DNA from: Rhodovibrionaceae bacterium
Lineage (GTDB): Bacteria > Pseudomonadota > Alphaproteobacteria > Kiloniellales > DSM-21159
NCBI GenBank assembly: GCA_028282405.1
Contig: JANQIA010000164.1
Span: 1-44,693 of the forward strand
Direction of reading: 5' to 3'
Length of the DNA stretch: 44,693 bases
Shown: one piece after another, positions 42,203 to 44,693 of the stretch
Layout of the letters: each line of letters opens with the position of its first letter
How positions within the stretch are numbered: the first letter of the stretch is position 1
Program-made: the position numbers and the translations under genes
Notes under the pieces: generated by a model
Database searches by the model: none
The model's input: only the letters and a program-made list of their open reading frames with translations
Told to the model about the DNA's origin: nothing

Positions 42203-43003
42203 TCACCGTCCAACCGAAAGCGAGATGACCTGGTAGCGTTTCTCGACGAACATGATGACCAGGCTGATGATCAGAATGTAGAGCGTCGAAAAGGCCGCCG
42301 GGGTCGGGTCGAAGTTCTGGGAGATGTAGTTGAACAGCTCGATGGGCATGGTGGTCAGGCCGCCGCGCACCAGGAAGATGCTGATCGGGTAGTTGTCGAA
42401 GCTGATCAGGAAGGCGAAGAGGAAGCCGCTGATGATGCCGGGTTTGAGCTGCGGCAGGGTCACGGTCCAAAACACCACCCAGCGATTGGCGCCAAGCGAC
42501 GAGGCGGCCTCCTCGATGTTGGGATTGTAGAGCGTCATCGAGGCGACGATGGTGCGCACCGGATAGGCGGCCACCAGCACCATGTGGCCGATGACGAGGC
42601 TGTACCAGGTGAAGGCGATGTCGAGCCGGATGAAGAACTGCACCAGCGCGATGCCGATGGCGACGATCGGCACGGCGACGGGCGACAGGAGAAAAGAGGT
42701 CAAGGCGGCCTTGCCGGCGAAGTCGTAGCGCACGATCGCCATCGCCGTGCCCAGCGCCATGACGGTCACCAGCGTCGCCGCAATGGTCGCGATCAACAGG
42801 CTGATCAGCGTCGCCTCGCCGATCTTGTTGATGTTGGCGATGTTCCGGTACCACTCCAAGGAATAGGACGAGGGCGGGAACTCGATGAAGAACGAGCCGT
42901 TGAACGACACCAAGAGGGTGACGATCACCGGAAAGACCAGAAAGGCCATCGCCGCCCAGCCGAGGACGTTCACCACCAGGCGGAAGTCGCGTTCTTCAGA
43001 CAT
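42203..43003 (-). CDS. ABC transporter permease (PotC-like)
   Basis: A 266-residue permease with about six membrane segments, of PotC size. The first periplasmic stretch has FIEFPPSSYSLEWYRNI, typical of spermidine/putrescine permeases, and the coupling loop is EEAASSLGANRWVVFWTVTL. It overlaps the preceding permease by eight bases. Confidence 0.93.
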   Translation of the reverse strand: MSEERDFRLVVNVLGWAAMAFLVFPVIVTLLVSFNGSFFIEFPPSSYSLEWYRNIANINKIGEATLISLLIATIAATLVTVMALGTAMAIVRYDFAGKAALTSFLLSPVAVPIVAIGIALVQFFIRLDIAFTWYSLVIGHMVLVAAYPVRTIVASMTLYNPNIEEAASSLGANRWVVFWTVTLPQLKPGIISGFLFAFLISFDNYPISIFLVRGGLTTMPIELFNYISQNFDPTPAAFSTLYILIISLVIMFVEKRYQVISLSVGR

Positions 43004-43883
43004 CGACCCGCAACATTCTGCGCACGAGGACCGCGTAGACGAACACCAGCGCGAAGGTGAAGGCGGTCAGGATGAAGATGATGGCCGAGCCGAGCGGGAA
43101 GTTGAGCTGCACCAGCAACTGCTCGGCGGCGACCTGAGAGATCATCGCCGTCGAGGGTGAGCCCAGCATTAGCGGGGTGACGAATGCGCTGGCGCAGATG
43201 GCGAAGCACAGGGTGGTGCCGCCAAAAATGCCGGGTGCGGAAAGCGGCAGGATGACCGTGCGCAGGGTCGTCCAGGAATTGGCGCCCAGGGTGCGCGGCG
43301 CCTCCCACTGCGAGGGCGGAATGCGAATCAGCGCGCCATAGATCGGCAGGATCATGAAGGGCATGCAATAGTGCACCAGCGCGACGATGATCGCGCCTTC
43401 ATTGTAGACCAGCCGCTGGGACCGCTCGAAGATCCCGAGCCCGACGAACAGGTTGTTGATCGGCCCCTGGTCGGCCAGCACGACCAGCCAGCCGTAGTTG
43501 CGCACGATCAGACTCGCCGCCAGCGAGATGAAGACCACCATCAGCACGGCTGAGCGGATGCGCGGGCCGAGCCACAGCATCATCACAGCGACCGGGTAGC
43601 ACAGCAGAAAGGTGATCAAGACCGAGATGAAGGAGAGCTCGAACGTGCGCCAGAGGGCGCGCATGGTGCGCGCGCTCTCGAAGGCCTTCTCGTACTGATA
43701 GAGCCAGGTGCCGGTGGCCTTCACCTCTTCCGGATCGTTGACCCAGAAGCCGAAGCTGACCCGCAGCATCTCGGCGAAGGGAATGACGTAGAACGCCAAG
43801 AGAAAGACCAGCATGGGCGCGAGCAGAAGCGCTGCGGGCCCATGCCGGAGTATGTTGTCGAGTGGTGCCTGCCGGACAGCCAT
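42996..43883 (-). CDS. ABC transporter permease (PotB-like)
   Basis: A 295-residue inner-membrane permease, PotB-like. First helix ALLLAPMLVFLLAFYVIPFA, and a coupling loop PPSQWEAPRTLGANSWTTLR in which the usual EAA reads EAPRTLGAN. It starts 21 bases after the binding-protein gene and pairs with the PotC-like permease. Confidence 0.92.
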   Translation of the reverse strand: MAVRQAPLDNILRHGPAALLLAPMLVFLLAFYVIPFAEMLRVSFGFWVNDPEEVKATGTWLYQYEKAFESARTMRALWRTFELSFISVLITFLLCYPVAVMMLWLGPRIRSAVLMVVFISLAASLIVRNYGWLVVLADQGPINNLFVGLGIFERSQRLVYNEGAIIVALVHYCMPFMILPIYGALIRIPPSQWEAPRTLGANSWTTLRTVILPLSAPGIFGGTTLCFAICASAFVTPLMLGSPSTAMISQVAAEQLLVQLNFPLGSAIIFILTAFTFALVFVYAVLVRRMLRVDV

Positions 43884-43904
43884 GGCGGGCAGTCTGGCGT
43901 GAGA

Positions 43905-44693
43905 TCAGCCGAAGATCTCGTTCCACTTCTCGGTCATCTGGGGCCGGTTTTTCGACAGGTAGCCCCAGTCGGCATAGGTGATGTTGTCCGGCGGGCCCAT
44001 CAGATCGAGCGTCCGTGCGGAGGCGTCGACCTCCTTGTGCGCGCTCCGGGTGCGCAGCACGCTGTCGATCTTCTCCTGGAAGGCCTTGTCATAGCTCATG
44101 TTGACGTAGACCTCGGCCAGCTCGGCATTCTTGGCGTTGACCGGCATGTTCAGGCCGACGATTTCGCCGTGCATGCCCTCGGCCAGCGGATGTGCCGGCG
44201 CGATCGGCGCGCCCTTGTCGATCAGCGGGTTGATGAAGATGCCGTAGAAGGGAACGATCGGAACCTGGCCGCTTTGCAGCATCTGAATGGCCTGCGGCGC
44301 ACCGGTATAGACCGTGACCCCGTTCTCCTTCAGCTTGGCCAGGTGCGCGAGGCCGGCCTCCCACTCGTATTGGGCTTCGGACAGCGGCTTGCCGGTCGCG
44401 ACCTGCGCGGCGCTGGTGACGATGCGCACGCCGCTGTTCCAACCGACCGGCGCGATGGCGATCCTGTCGGCGTTCTTGGAGTCCCAGAGATCGGCCCAGG
44501 CTGCTGGCTTATCGACACCTGAGTCGGTGTTGTAGAACAGCGTGTGCGTGGCATCGATCACGCCGGCGGAGAAGTTGTCCGCCAGCAGGAAGGCCTCGCG
44601 GACGTTCGCCATGTTGGGGATGTTCTTAGGCTCATGCGCGCGGAGCAGCCCGTCGTCGCGGGCGATGAAGACACCGGCTTCGGAAAACTGCAT
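43905..44693 (-). CDS. ABC transporter substrate-binding protein, polyamine type (partial, N-terminus beyond right edge)
   Basis: 262 residues of the C-terminal part of a PotD-like extracellular binding protein. LFYNTDSGVDKPAAWADLWD is typical of the hinge region, followed by KIAIAP-like DRIAIAPVGWNSG and later GFINP-like FYGIFINPLIDKG. About 90 residues with the signal peptide should lie beyond the edge; the methionine at the edge is internal. It is the first gene of the operon seen here. The ligand is probably the nitrile or nitrogen compound degraded by the downstream enzymes (inference); family relatives bind polyamines, opines or small organic amines. Confidence 0.88.
   Translation of the reverse strand: MQFSEAGVFIARDDGLLRAHEPKNIPNMANVREAFLLADNFSAGVIDATHTLFYNTDSGVDKPAAWADLWDSKNADRIAIAPVGWNSGVRIVTSAAQVATGKPLSEAQYEWEAGLAHLAKLKENGVTVYTGAPQAIQMLQSGQVPIVPFYGIFINPLIDKGAPIAPAHPLAEGMHGEIVGLNMPVNAKNAELAEVYVNMSYDKAFQEKIDSVLRTRSAHKEVDASARTLDLMGPPDNITYADWGYLSKNRPQMTEKWNEIFG

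Overview
The window is GC-rich, densely coded DNA. It carries TRAP and ABC importers, a tetronate (C4 acid sugar) pathway, a PEP-dependent dihydroxyacetone kinase, a VPLPA/PEP-CTERM-like sorting tag and an RTX-type C-terminus. This mix suggests the chromosome of a free-living, probably marine or soil alphaproteobacterium (Rhodospirillales-like). That placement is an inference from gene content. I saw no rRNA, tRNA, CRISPR array, insertion sequence or phage gene.

Layout. (1) Positions 1-8443: a minus-strand catabolic operon read from 7221 leftwards: denD-like dehydrogenase, TRAP transporter dctPQM, ltnD, otnK, otnC, then a GntR regulator cut by the left edge. A divergent LacI regulator (7397-8443) faces it across a perfect palindromic operator. 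The enzymes oxidise a C4 sugar acid, phosphorylate it and decarboxylate it to DHAP. The isomerase OtnI is not in the window. (2) 8504-20184: a minus-strand amidohydrolase is divergent from a long plus-strand operon. That operon encodes an ABC importer (binding protein, two permeases, a tiny membrane protein, two ATPases), DhaL, DhaM, HPr, enzyme I, an HTH regulator and DhaK. It is a self-contained module that would import a C3 substrate and phosphorylate it from PEP, also giving DHAP.

(3) 20407-24042: a small orphan protein, then a minus-strand pair made of a trypsin-like protease without a visible signal peptide and a 99-residue protein resembling the protease's own N-terminal domain. An MFS transporter follows. 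(4) 24256-31608: a giant (about 2259 residues) predicted secreted modular protein with a calcineurin-like phosphoesterase domain between duplicated beta-rich modules and an RTX-like end, followed by a small surface protein with a CTERM-type anchor. (5) 31737-36567: a TPR-sulfotransferase, then a LysR regulator divergent from a two-gene operon of an EctD-like dioxygenase and an atypical serine hydroxymethyltransferase paralogue. A perfect 17-bp palindrome lies between them. (6) 36643-38028: a secreted DUF3179 protein.

(7) 38192-44693: a minus-strand operon with a polyamine-type ABC importer (binding protein cut by the right edge), a three-subunit cobalt-type nitrile hydratase with its beta subunit split in two, an isocitrate-lyase-family enzyme and a carbamoylsarcosine-amidase-like hydrolase. 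It reads as an uptake-and-degradation route for a nitrile or related nitrogen compound.

The strongest candidates for undescribed systems are the nitrile hydratase operon, the ABC-PTS dihydroxyacetone module, and the dioxygenase/SHMT-like pair.
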